Shown piece by piece: positions 1 through 6,267 of a DNA stretch of 7,334 bases (positions within the stretch are counted from its first letter, which is position 1; every line of letters begins with the position of its first letter). The notes beneath the pieces were generated by a model, which ran no database searches, was not told where the DNA came from, and worked only from the letters and a program-made list of their open reading frames with translations. The position numbers and the translations under genes are program-made. The DNA comes from Nitrososphaerota archaeon (GTDB lineage Archaea > Thermoproteota > Nitrososphaeria > Nitrososphaerales > JACPRH01): contig JARPAQ010000033.1 of the NCBI GenBank assembly GCA_029460375.1, positions 1 to 7,334 of the forward strand, read 5' to 3'.

Positions 1-1061
1 GCGTGAACTATATCGAGATAAGCCCCATAGTATCCGAAAGCCACGAAGAATCCTGCAGAACCATGGTCAAGGCAGGTTTGAGCGCGGATATAGTGGCTCA
101 CCTACGAGCTCTCCCGCTAGATGTAGACGTAGCTTTGAGATGCGATGCTTCCTGGATAGCTATGTACCATTCAGTCTCGGATATACATCTAAAGTATAAG
201 CTGAGGATATCAAGGGAAGAAGCTGTAAGAAGAGCAGTGGAGGCTGTCGAGTACGCGAAGAGTCACGGACTCAAGTTACGCTTCACTATGGAGGACGCCA
301 GCAGAGCTAACCCAGAGTTCCTCAAGGAGGTATGCAGAGCAGTTTCTGAAGCAGGAGCAGACCGGATAAGCCTGCCTGATACACTAGGCATATTGTCTCC
401 CAAAGGAATGTACAACTTGGTGAAGATGATTCGTGAAACGGTAGATACACCGCTGGATATGCACTGCCACAACGATCTGGGGTTGGCTTTACCTAACGCC
501 CTATCAGGTCTTGAAGCAGGTGCAACTATGGTTCATACTACTATAGACGGGCTTGGTGAGCGGACTGGACTCACTTCACTTGCAGAGATAACTATGACGT
601 TCAAGATAATATACAGGTTGAATCTTGACGTAAGGACAGAGATGCTTCGGGAACTTTCAGAACTCATCTCAACCTACACATCCGTAAGGACACCGGCATC
701 CAAACCTATGGTCGGAGAAAACGCATACAAGCATAAAGCAGGTACCCATGTAGCAGCAATAATCCGAAGCCCATCTGCATACGAGATCGTCCCTCCTCAG
801 ACCGTGGGTAACCGCAGACGCATAATCATCGGTGAACTAGCAGGAAGGACCGAAGCAGCATTCCTGATGAAGCTGCTGGGGTTGACCCCTACCTCCGAGG
901 ATGCAGTGAGGCTGACTAAAGGGTTGAAGAGCCTCCGTACCGGAGACCTTTTTGAACTCGAACTCTCTAAAGAACTGGAGACCGATATCGTTAATGTCGA
1001 AGACAGTATCAACAAGCAGCGTGAAGAGCAAAAAACATCTAAAGGAGGTGAGAATCTTTGA
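1..1061 (+). CDS. Homocitrate synthase-family enzyme (DRE-TIM metallolyase), 5'-truncated by window edge
   Basis: Probably condenses acetyl-CoA with 2-oxoglutarate to homocitrate, the first step of lysine synthesis by the alpha-aminoadipate route. Seen, numbering from the GTG at position 3: a TIM-barrel remainder starting YIEISP, the metal-binding HCHND at 154-158, GLGERTG at 183-189, and a C-terminal substrate-site segment KHKAGTH (243-249) followed by SPSAYE. The catalytic DSTLREGEQ motif that should lie about 30-40 residues upstream is missing, and the frame is open at the left edge. The GTG is therefore an internal valine (family pattern GVxYIE), not a start. No C-terminal regulatory domain (ACT/RAM) follows; the protein ends in a short charged tail. 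The SDIHLKYKL (58-66) and FTMEDASR (94-101) segments look more like NifV/AksA or isopropylmalate synthase relatives than the Thermus lysine enzyme, so the substrate is inferred from the lysW-lysX-lysK neighbours. Isopropylmalate or citramalate synthase cannot be excluded. Confidence 0.85.
   Translation, partial: VNYIEISPIVSESHEESCRTMVKAGLSADIVAHLRALPLDVDVALRCDASWIAMYHSVSDIHLKYKLRISREEAVRRAVEAVEYAKSHGLKLRFTMEDASRANPEFLKEVCRAVSEAGADRISLPDTLGILSPKGMYNLVKMIRETVDTPLDMHCHNDLGLALPNALSGLEAGATMVHTTIDGLGERTGLTSLAEITMTFKIIYRLNLDVRTEMLRELSELISTYTSVRTPASKPMVGENAYKHKAGTHVAAIIRSPSAYEIVPPQTVGNRRRIIIGELAGRTEAAFLMKLLGLTPTSEDAVRLTKGLKSLRTGDLFELELSKELETDIVNVEDSINKQREEQKTSKGGENL
1043..1049 (+). promoter_or_regulatory. 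Strong Shine-Dalgarno site of lysW
   Basis: AGGAGGTG-type sequence lying inside the last codons of the upstream synthase and ending 8 bases before the TTG at 1058. It decides the non-ATG start of lysW and suggests coupled translation with the synthase gene. Confidence 0.8.
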
Positions 1062-1225
1062 AGTGTCCAGAATGTGAAGGCGATATTGCTATACCTGAAG
1101 ACGCTATCGAAGGAGAAATCGTCACCTGCCCAGACTGTGGAGTGTCGTTCGAGGTGCATAAGAAGAGTGACGGGTCATTCGAACTTAGGGCGGCTCAGAT
1201 AGAAGGAGAAGACTGGGGTGAATAG
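1058..1225 (+). CDS. lysW: LysW, amino-group carrier protein for lysine biosynthesis
   Basis: This 55-residue acidic carrier is attached through its C-terminal glutamate gamma-carboxyl to the amino group of alpha-aminoadipate. It protects that group and presents the intermediate to the LysX, LysZ, LysY, LysJ and LysK enzymes. Seen: start MKCPECEGDI, a zinc-ribbon with Cys3, Cys6, Cys24 and Cys27 (CPEC and CPDC), the family segment IPEDAIEGEIVTCPDCG, and the diagnostic C-terminus EDWGE. Length is normal for the family. The start is TTG, supported by the SD site at 1043-1049 and by the conserved CPxC beginning right after it. The start overlaps the upstream stop by four bases (TTGA). lysX follows six bases after the stop. 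In some archaea one LysW also carries glutamate for arginine synthesis; the sequence of this protein cannot tell. Confidence 0.96.
   Translation: MKCPECEGDIAIPEDAIEGEIVTCPDCGVSFEVHKKSDGSFELRAAQIEGEDWGE
1217..1221 (+). promoter_or_regulatory. Shine-Dalgarno site of lysX
   Basis: GGTGA, preceded by GG, overlaps the Gly-Glu codons at the end of lysW and ends 10 bases before the TTG at 1232. It supports that TTG over the downstream ATG at 1244. Confidence 0.6.
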
Positions 1226-1231
1226 TTAAGA

Positions 1232-2077
1232 TTGCAGCTCACTATGCTGTACGATGTTATAAGAACTGAGGAGAAGATGCTGGTCAAGGCCGCCGAGAAG
1301 AAGAATATAGATATGAAAATGCTCGGCTCAAGAGACCTCTACTTTGACCTACAGAAGAACTACCGCAAAGAGTTTGGAGACATAGTTCTCCAGAGGTGTG
1401 TAAGCTACTTCCGCAGCCTCCACCTCACAGCCCTCCTAGAATCAAAGGGGATAAAGGTCGTAAACGGCCTCCACGAAGCATTTACAGCCGGAAACAAGAT
1501 GAACTCAACACTGGCAATGATCAAAGCAGGGGTACCTGTTCCACGAACCTACCTCGCATTCAATCAGGAGACCGCTCTAAAGGCGCTTGAAGACCTCGGT
1601 TACCCTGCGGTTCTGAAGCCCACGATTGGCAGCTGGGGTAGGCTTATAGCGATTATGAAAGATCCTGAAACTGCCGAATCGATACTGGAAGACCGTGAAC
1701 ATATGTTTCCCATATACCAGATATACTATCTTCAGGAGAAAGTTAAGAGACCCCCCAGAGATCTACGAGCTTTCGTCATAGGTGACAAGGTAGTGGCCGC
1801 TATATACCGAATATCAGCTGAAGGGGCTTGGAAGACTAACACAGCGAGAGGAGGCAGGGCTGAGAACTGTCCAGTAACACCGGAGCTTGAAGACATCTGT
1901 CTAAAAGCGGCGGATGCAATAGGTGAAGGGATATTCGGAGTGGACTTGATGGAGACCCCGGATGGACTGGTGGTTCACGAGGTGAACAACACCATCGAAT
2001 TCCGAAACACGGTGCCGGCAACAGGCATAGATATACCCGGCCTTGTACTCGACTACCTTGTAAACCTGAAGCGTTAA
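1232..2077 (+). CDS. lysX: LysX, alpha-aminoadipate--LysW ligase (ATP-grasp)
   Basis: Uses ATP to join the amino group of alpha-aminoadipate to the C-terminal Glu of LysW. This is a 281-residue ATP-grasp ligase. Seen: N-terminal LTMLYDVIR, NKMNSTLAMIKAG (88-100), the ATP-binding lysine in VLKPTIGSWGRL (127-138), RDLRAFVIG (176-184), NTARGGRAENCP (203-214), and metal/ATP residues in GVDL and HEVNNTIEFRN (249-259). These align by eye with the Thermus thermophilus LysX I remember, including its NHTMEFKN segment. That segment lies at the substrate side, where LysX and ArgX proteins differ, so lysine-type specificity is likely. Dual use with glutamate is possible. The TTG start keeps the first beta strand (LTMLYD); the ATG at 1244 would remove it. 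The next gene starts within 4-13 bases of the stop. Confidence 0.95.
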   Translation: MQLTMLYDVIRTEEKMLVKAAEKKNIDMKMLGSRDLYFDLQKNYRKEFGDIVLQRCVSYFRSLHLTALLESKGIKVVNGLHEAFTAGNKMNSTLAMIKAGVPVPRTYLAFNQETALKALEDLGYPAVLKPTIGSWGRLIAIMKDPETAESILEDREHMFPIYQIYYLQEKVKRPPRDLRAFVIGDKVVAAIYRISAEGAWKTNTARGGRAENCPVTPELEDICLKAADAIGEGIFGVDLMETPDGLVVHEVNNTIEFRNTVPATGIDIPGLVLDYLVNLKR

Positions 2078-2080
2078 AGG

Positions 2081-3199
2081 ATGATAATGATGCGGAAAAA
2101 GAGCGCCATAGACCTTCTAGCCGATATGCTGAGAATATACACCCCTTCGCTGCAGGAAGCCCCCTTAGCAGAATATCTCGCTGAAAGAATGGCGGGAGAC
2201 TTCGGCTTTAAGAATGTACGTATAGACGAAGTGAACAATGTAACAGGCGAAGTGGGCTCAGGAAGCCCCACCATACTGCTCAGCGGACACATGGACACAG
2301 TCCCCGGCAATCAACCCGTAAAGATAACCAAAGACTCGATTCACGGCAGAGGCGCCTGTGACGCAAAGGCTTCTCTCGCATCCATGGTGGCAGCAGCCTC
2401 AGACCTCTCAACCAGACCTGATATGGGAAAGGTGATAGTCGCAGGTGTAAGCGACGAAGAGGGAAATGGACTGGGTACACGCGTGTTATTGGATAGCGGT
2501 ATAGATGCTGACTACGCCATATTCGGGGAGCCGAGCGGTATTGATAATGTTACGATAGGGTATAAGGGGCGGCTGGGTTTCACCCTCACCTGCGGAGCTC
2601 CGAGCTTGCATGCAAGTGCACCGTGGTTGTCTCAGAATGCTATTGAGAGCATCTACGAGGTCTGGAGAGCAGTGAAAACTTATGCTGCTGAGCAGGCTGG
2701 TAAGAATCAGTATTCTTCGGTGACAGCGAGCCTTACAGGGATTCACGGCGGTTCCTCGCATAACACTACCCCTGAGAAGTGCAGTGCGGCTATAGATATG
2801 CGGATACCTCCTCAACTGTCGGCCGCTAAGACTGCTGAGGACATAGAAAAGATTGTGGGCCGGTTTCAGGCTGATACGGACTTTCCTAAGCTCAAGTTGA
2901 AGATAGATGATATAACGGAGCCTTTTGAGACTGACAAGACATCGGGGCTGGTAAGAGCGATAATACGAGCTATCCTGCAGGTGAGGCTGAAACGTCCTCT
3001 ACTCCTAAGAAAGACTGGTACGGGAGATATGAACCTGCTGGGGCACCGGTTGGGAATACCTGTGGTGACATATGGTCCGGGGAATCCTCATCTGTCACAC
3101 ACTCGGCGGGAGTTCGTGGAGATACAGGAGTACCTCACCAGCATAGAAGTATACAAGGCTACAGTAGCTAACTTAGTTAAGCAGCATAACGTATCGTGA
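2081..3199 (+). CDS. lysK: LysK, [LysW]-lysine hydrolase (M20 metallopeptidase)
   Basis: Zinc-dependent hydrolase that cleaves lysine from LysW in the last step of the pathway. Seen (numbered from 2081): SGHMDTVPG with metal ligand His70 and Asp72, GRGACDAKASLA with bridging Asp94, DEEGNG with general base Glu126 and ligand Glu127, GEPSG with Glu150, GYKGR (160-164), TGTGDMN (312-318) and the C-terminal ligand His340 in HLSHTRREF. The length of up to 372 residues is usual. The start is uncertain because three in-frame ATGs occur at 2081, 2087 and 2090. The only SD-like bases (AAAGG, 2076-2080) touch the first ATG, so 2087 or 2090 is better spaced. It is the last gene of the lysine operon and is followed by T-runs. 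LysK enzymes can also release ornithine from LysW in archaea with a shared pathway. The 3' half uses more G/T-ending codons than the 5' half. Confidence 0.93.
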   Translation: MIMMRKKSAIDLLADMLRIYTPSLQEAPLAEYLAERMAGDFGFKNVRIDEVNNVTGEVGSGSPTILLSGHMDTVPGNQPVKITKDSIHGRGACDAKASLASMVAAASDLSTRPDMGKVIVAGVSDEEGNGLGTRVLLDSGIDADYAIFGEPSGIDNVTIGYKGRLGFTLTCGAPSLHASAPWLSQNAIESIYEVWRAVKTYAAEQAGKNQYSSVTASLTGIHGGSSHNTTPEKCSAAIDMRIPPQLSAAKTAEDIEKIVGRFQADTDFPKLKLKIDDITEPFETDKTSGLVRAIIRAILQVRLKRPLLLRKTGTGDMNLLGHRLGIPVVTYGPGNPHLSHTRREFVEIQEYLTSIEVYKATVANLVKQHNVS

Positions 3200-3209
3200 C
3201 AACTGAATA

Positions 3210-3231
3210 TTGTTTTGTTTTCACTCGTTTT
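3210..3231 (+). terminator. T-run terminator after the lysine operon (candidate)
   Basis: Three TTTT runs (3213-3216, 3218-3221, 3228-3231) begin 14 bases after the lysK stop. Archaeal RNA polymerase often ends at U-rich tracts without a hairpin, and none is visible here. The position, between two operons in the same direction, fits. Confidence 0.5.
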
Positions 3232-3275
3232 CATAGAGTTTATTAGACTTCGGCGCGTCATTAAGTAAATGAGGG

Positions 3276-3294
3276 CTACGTCGATCGACTGTAG
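3276..3294 (+). promoter_or_regulatory. Inverted repeat, possible operator of the mevalonate operon
   Basis: A perfect 10-base palindrome, GTCGATCGAC (3280-3289), is flanked by CTAC on the left and GTAG on the right. One unpaired T at 3290 breaks the symmetry. It sits about 60 bases upstream of the decarboxylase start in the only sizeable non-coding gap between the two operons. A repressor or activator binding site is an inference from symmetry and position. Confidence 0.35.
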
Positions 3295-3312
3295 TCTCGA
3301 ATTTGCTCTTGT

Positions 3313-3324
3313 AAGATAAATAGC
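3313..3324 (+). promoter_or_regulatory. Weak TATA-like element upstream of the decarboxylase gene
   Basis: AAGATAAATAGC resembles an archaeal TATA box and is centred about 33 bases before the ATG at 3352. A start site 25 bases downstream would leave a leader of about 8 bases, which barely includes the GGAG SD site at 3342-3345. A second A/T-rich element, TTTATTA at 3239-3245, is an alternative that would give a longer leader carrying the palindrome. Neither is decisive. Confidence 0.3.
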
Positions 3325-3351
3325 TTGTAGAGCGTTATAATGGAGTAGGAG

Positions 3352-4632
3352 ATGGTGTTGAAGCGGTATCTAGAAGGGATAACCCCAGTAACGGTTGAAG
3401 AAGAGGTTTCGACCAGACTCGAAGTCTCAGATCACCTGAGGAAGCATGAAGGCCCAGTGCTCCTTAACCGTATCACAGGGTATCCCGGCTGGAGAATCAT
3501 AGGGAACATCTGCACCTCTAAAAAGGTCTTCGCAGACATTCTTGAAGTCCCTGACGACCGGCTTCTGGACACCCTCGTCGAATCTATAAGCAGCCCAACA
3601 AAGTACAATAAAGCAAGCGAAGCAGGTTTCCTACAGAACGAATTTAACGCGCCTGACATAATAAAGAAGATACCATTAGTGATGTACTATCCCGAGAAGG
3701 AGAGGTATTACACCTCTGCAACCATCTTCTTGGCATTAGATCCGGATACAGGACGGCAGAACGCATCCTTCCACAGAATGATGCACCTCGGGAAGAACCG
3801 CTTCTCAGTGCGGCTTGTTCCCAGAGATCTCTTCAACTTCTACAAGAAGAACCAGCAGAACGGGCAAGATACTAGGGTGGTTGTGATATGTGGGGTTCAT
3901 CCTGCTGTATCTCTTGCCGCTGCTACGTCTTATCCGAATCTTGACGAGTTGGAGTTGGCTAATACGTTTCTGAAGGGTAGTTTGAAGTGTTTGGATATGG
4001 GCGGTATTGATGTTCCTGTAGATTCGGAGGTGGTTATGGTGGGGCGGCTTCTTCATGATGAGGTTGCTGATGAGGGGCCGTTTGTAGACATCACCGGCAC
4101 ATGGGATAAGGTTCGGCAAGAGCCTATCTTTGAAGTCGAGAAACTGTATATGCAGGATGATCCGATCTGGCAGGTTATTCTTCCAGGGTGGACGGAACAC
4201 CGCCTCCTTATGGGGATGACTCAGGAGCCTAGGATACTGAATATTGTTCGGAACTCTGTTCCTTCGGTTAAGGATGTTGTTTTAACAAGGGGTGGGGTAG
4301 GCTGGCTTCACGCAGTCATCTCTATTCAGAAACGACATGAAGGTGAGGGGAAGAATGCTGGTCTTGCTGCTCTTTCAGCCCACCCAAGCCTCAAGAGGGT
4401 CATAGTGGTTGATGATGATATTGATGTAAATAACTCGGAGAGTGTCGAATGGGCGCTCGCCACTAGGCTACGGCCTGATGAAGGGGTGGCCTTTGTTAAG
4501 GGTGCTAGGAGCTCTTCTCTAGATCCTTCTTCTGCGGGTATGGGAGTTGCTACCAAGTGGATAATCGATGCGACTATACCGCTCGACAGGGATAGACGAG
4601 ACTTTGAAAAGGTGGAAGGAAGTTGGAGCTGA
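3352..4632 (+). CDS. UbiD-family decarboxylase, probable anhydromevalonate phosphate decarboxylase
   Basis: Likely decarboxylates trans-anhydromevalonate 5-phosphate to isopentenyl phosphate using prenylated FMN. The 426-residue protein spans the usual UbiD fold. Seen: N-terminal substrate-side segment, TGYPGWRIIGN (42-52), cofactor/metal segment NASFHRM (137-143), SVRLVPR (152-158), the acidic DEVADEGPFVDITG stretch (236-249) where UbiD enzymes place catalytic glutamates (E237 and E241 here), and the C-terminal VVDDDIDV (352-359), EWALATR (366-372) and KWIIDAT (402-408). The ATG start has GGAG SD sites at 3342-3345 and 3348-3351. The aconitase X large-subunit gene starts 10 bases before this gene ends. 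That link separates it from UbiD enzymes acting on hydroxybenzoate or menaquinone precursors; the substrate is inferred from it. A UbiX-type flavin prenyltransferase must be encoded elsewhere. Codon endings change abruptly near 3870 without any break in the protein. Confidence 0.88.
   Translation: MVLKRYLEGITPVTVEEEVSTRLEVSDHLRKHEGPVLLNRITGYPGWRIIGNICTSKKVFADILEVPDDRLLDTLVESISSPTKYNKASEAGFLQNEFNAPDIIKKIPLVMYYPEKERYYTSATIFLALDPDTGRQNASFHRMMHLGKNRFSVRLVPRDLFNFYKKNQQNGQDTRVVVICGVHPAVSLAAATSYPNLDELELANTFLKGSLKCLDMGGIDVPVDSEVVMVGRLLHDEVADEGPFVDITGTWDKVRQEPIFEVEKLYMQDDPIWQVILPGWTEHRLLMGMTQEPRILNIVRNSVPSVKDVVLTRGGVGWLHAVISIQKRHEGEGKNAGLAALSAHPSLKRVIVVDDDIDVNNSESVEWALATRLRPDEGVAFVKGARSSSLDPSSAGMGVATKWIIDATIPLDRDRRDFEKVEGSWS
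4611..4619 (+). promoter_or_regulatory. Shine-Dalgarno region of the aconitase X large subunit
   Basis: GGTGGAAGG lies inside the 3' end of the decarboxylase gene. GGTGG ends 7 bases before the TTG at 4623, the best support for that non-ATG start and for coupled translation. Confidence 0.6.
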
Positions 4633-5825
4633 ACCCTGCGGAAGAATCTACGCTACACGGTGATAACGGTCCTGTCAAGCAGAAAGCTATAGAGATACTT
4701 GTAGCCCTCGGAGAGATATTTGGCGCCGATAGGCTGATTGAGGTCGGCTCAGTTCAAGTTTCAGGTGTGAGTTACAAGACGATAGGTGATGCTGGACTGC
4801 AGTGGATAGAGTCCATGTCGTCAGAGAAAGTGGTAGTCCCCACTACACTGAACCCAACTGGCATGGATCTGCGCCTCTGGAAACAGATGGGGGTATCCGA
4901 CGAGTTTGCCGAAAAACAGATACGGATAATCAAAGCCTACATCAATCTAGGAGCGAAGACCCTCTGCTCCTGCGCACCCTACCTATCTGGACAAAGTCCT
5001 AAGCTCAATGAGCACATAGCATGGTCAGAATCATCCGCAGTCTGCTACGCCAACTCTGTCCTAGGGGCCAGAACCAATAGGGAAGGAGGGCCGTCTGCTC
5101 TGGCAGCAGCTTTCATCGGTAAGACACCGAACTACGGCTATCATCTAGATGAGAATAGACAGCCTACTCTGCAAGTGGAGGTTGATGTGCCTCTTCACGA
5201 AGAGAGCGACTTCGGCGCTATGGGTGCTTCTATCGGCAAGAAGGTGAATAACGGTGTTCCGTACTTCATAGGTGTTCAGAGCCCGAATGCAGATGGTTTG
5301 AAGTCTCTTGCAGCGTCTTTGGCTGCATCTGGCGGAGTTGCTTTGTACCATGTGAAGGGAGTTACACCTGAAGCTGCTTCCGTCGAGCTGGATGGGGTTG
5401 AGAAGATGGTCTTCACATCGGAAGATATCTCTTCATCATATGAGGAGTTGAGCACTTTTCACTCGGGGGAGGTGGATGTGATCGCTATAGGTTGTCCTCA
5501 TGCCTCTTTGAGTGAGATGCGGAAGGTCGCGGGACTCATAAAAGGTAAGAAGGTTGCTAAGAATACTAAGCTCTGGGTCTTTACGTCTGTAAGTACGAAG
5601 CTAATGGCTGAGCGGTTTGGGTATCTTGGGGATATAGTCAAAGCTGGCGGGGAGGTTTATACAGATTGCTGTATGGTAGTCGCGCCTGTTGAGGAGTTCG
5701 GGTTCAAGACTATGGCTGTGAACTCTGCTAAGGCTGCTATTTATGGGCCTTCAGCATCTAAAGTTGGAACAATATTCGGAACTACTGGTCGATGTGTGGA
5801 TATCGCTGTAAAGGGTTATGCCTGA
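4623..5825 (+). CDS. Aconitase X large subunit, probable phosphomevalonate dehydratase large subunit
   Basis: With the small subunit downstream it probably dehydrates 5-phosphomevalonate to trans-anhydromevalonate 5-phosphate, using an iron-sulfur cluster. The 400-residue protein matches the stand-alone catalytic part of aconitase X. Seen: LIEVGSVQVSGVSYKTIGDAG (segments at 38-58), PTTLNPTGMD (73-82), LCSCAPY (114-120), EGGPSALAAAFIGKTPNYGYH (within 154-174), IGCPH (289-293), YTDCCMVVAP (346-355), and a C-terminal SAKAAIYGPS with GTTGRC (386-391). Cluster ligands are probably Cys117, Cys291 and one of Cys349/Cys350; this is assigned by family position and not tested. The TTG start overlaps the decarboxylase stop by ten bases. 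Aconitase X also includes bacterial hydroxyproline dehydratases, but separate large and small subunits beside a UbiD decarboxylase point to the archaeal mevalonate enzyme. Confidence 0.88.
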   Translation: MELNPAEESTLHGDNGPVKQKAIEILVALGEIFGADRLIEVGSVQVSGVSYKTIGDAGLQWIESMSSEKVVVPTTLNPTGMDLRLWKQMGVSDEFAEKQIRIIKAYINLGAKTLCSCAPYLSGQSPKLNEHIAWSESSAVCYANSVLGARTNREGGPSALAAAFIGKTPNYGYHLDENRQPTLQVEVDVPLHEESDFGAMGASIGKKVNNGVPYFIGVQSPNADGLKSLAASLAASGGVALYHVKGVTPEAASVELDGVEKMVFTSEDISSSYEELSTFHSGEVDVIAIGCPHASLSEMRKVAGLIKGKKVAKNTKLWVFTSVSTKLMAERFGYLGDIVKAGGEVYTDCCMVVAPVEEFGFKTMAVNSAKAAIYGPSASKVGTIFGTTGRCVDIAVKGYA

Positions 5826-5846
5826 TAGAAGATAGGTGTAGTTGCA

Positions 5847-6242
5847 TTGAAGACGATAAAGTGCCGAACGATATCTAAAGGCAAAGCCACAGGAGAAGCG
5901 GTAGTCTCCAACGCATCTATAAGCTTCTTCGGAGGAGTCGACCCGAAAACAGGGGTTGTGATAGAGAGAGGGCATCCGCTCTTCAACAAGTCCATCAAAG
6001 GCAAGGTTCTTATCTTTACAAGAGGCAAAGGTTCAACAGTCGGATCCTACGTGCTGTATCAATTATCTAAGAATGAGAAGGCTCCTGTCGCGATGATATG
6101 TAAAGAGGCTGAGCCGATAGTGGCCGTCGGTGCCATAATAGCTGAGATCCCTATGGTTGACAAGCCGGAGGTCTTCGACTTTACGGATGGTCAGCATATC
6201 ACTGTAGACGGGTACAACGGCGTGGTAATCGTGGAGGACTGA
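5847..6242 (+). CDS. Aconitase X small (swivel) subunit, probable phosphomevalonate dehydratase small subunit
   Basis: Forms the swivel domain that closes over the iron-sulfur active site of the large subunit. The 131-residue length is usual for the DUF126 small subunit. Seen: SFFGGVDPKTG (26-36), GHPLFNKSIKGKVLIF (42-57), RGKGSTVGSYVLYQL (59-73) containing Ser63 in the GST turn (the probable catalytic serine position in this family), and AEPIVAVGAIIAEIPMVD (88-105). The TTG start has an AGGTG site (5834-5838) 8 bases upstream. It lies 21 bases after the large-subunit stop, so it is the third gene of one operon. In many bacteria this domain is fused to the large subunit; here it is separate, as is typical in archaea. 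It ends facing the minus-strand dehydratase-like gene. Confidence 0.88.
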   Translation: MKTIKCRTISKGKATGEAVVSNASISFFGGVDPKTGVVIERGHPLFNKSIKGKVLIFTRGKGSTVGSYVLYQLSKNEKAPVAMICKEAEPIVAVGAIIAEIPMVDKPEVFDFTDGQHITVDGYNGVVIVED

Positions 6243-6267
6243 CCTTCCATCAGGTTATCATACGCAT

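Noticed and set aside
3..5. GTG as the start codon of the first gene
   Set aside because: The residues after it (NYIEISP) match the inside of the synthase barrel, the catalytic DSTLREGEQ motif would be lost, and the frame is open to the window edge. It is an internal valine.
797..1159. Minus-strand 120-codon frame opposite the synthase and lysW
   Set aside because: Both genes on the plus strand are strongly supported by motifs; the reverse translation is low-complexity Ser/Leu-rich.
1244..1246. ATG as the start of lysX
   Set aside because: It would delete the first beta strand (LTMLYD) that is conserved in LysX, and the TTG at 1232 has a well-spaced SD site.
3805..4200. Minus-strand 131-codon frame inside the decarboxylase gene
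   Set aside because: It lies wholly opposite a well-matched UbiD-family coding sequence, and its basic, His/Ile-rich translation shows no domain.
3352..4632. Assignment as a ubiquinone/menaquinone or phenolic-acid UbiD decarboxylase
   Set aside because: No quinone genes are nearby, and it overlaps an aconitase X gene, which points to the mevalonate branch. Final proof would need an assay.
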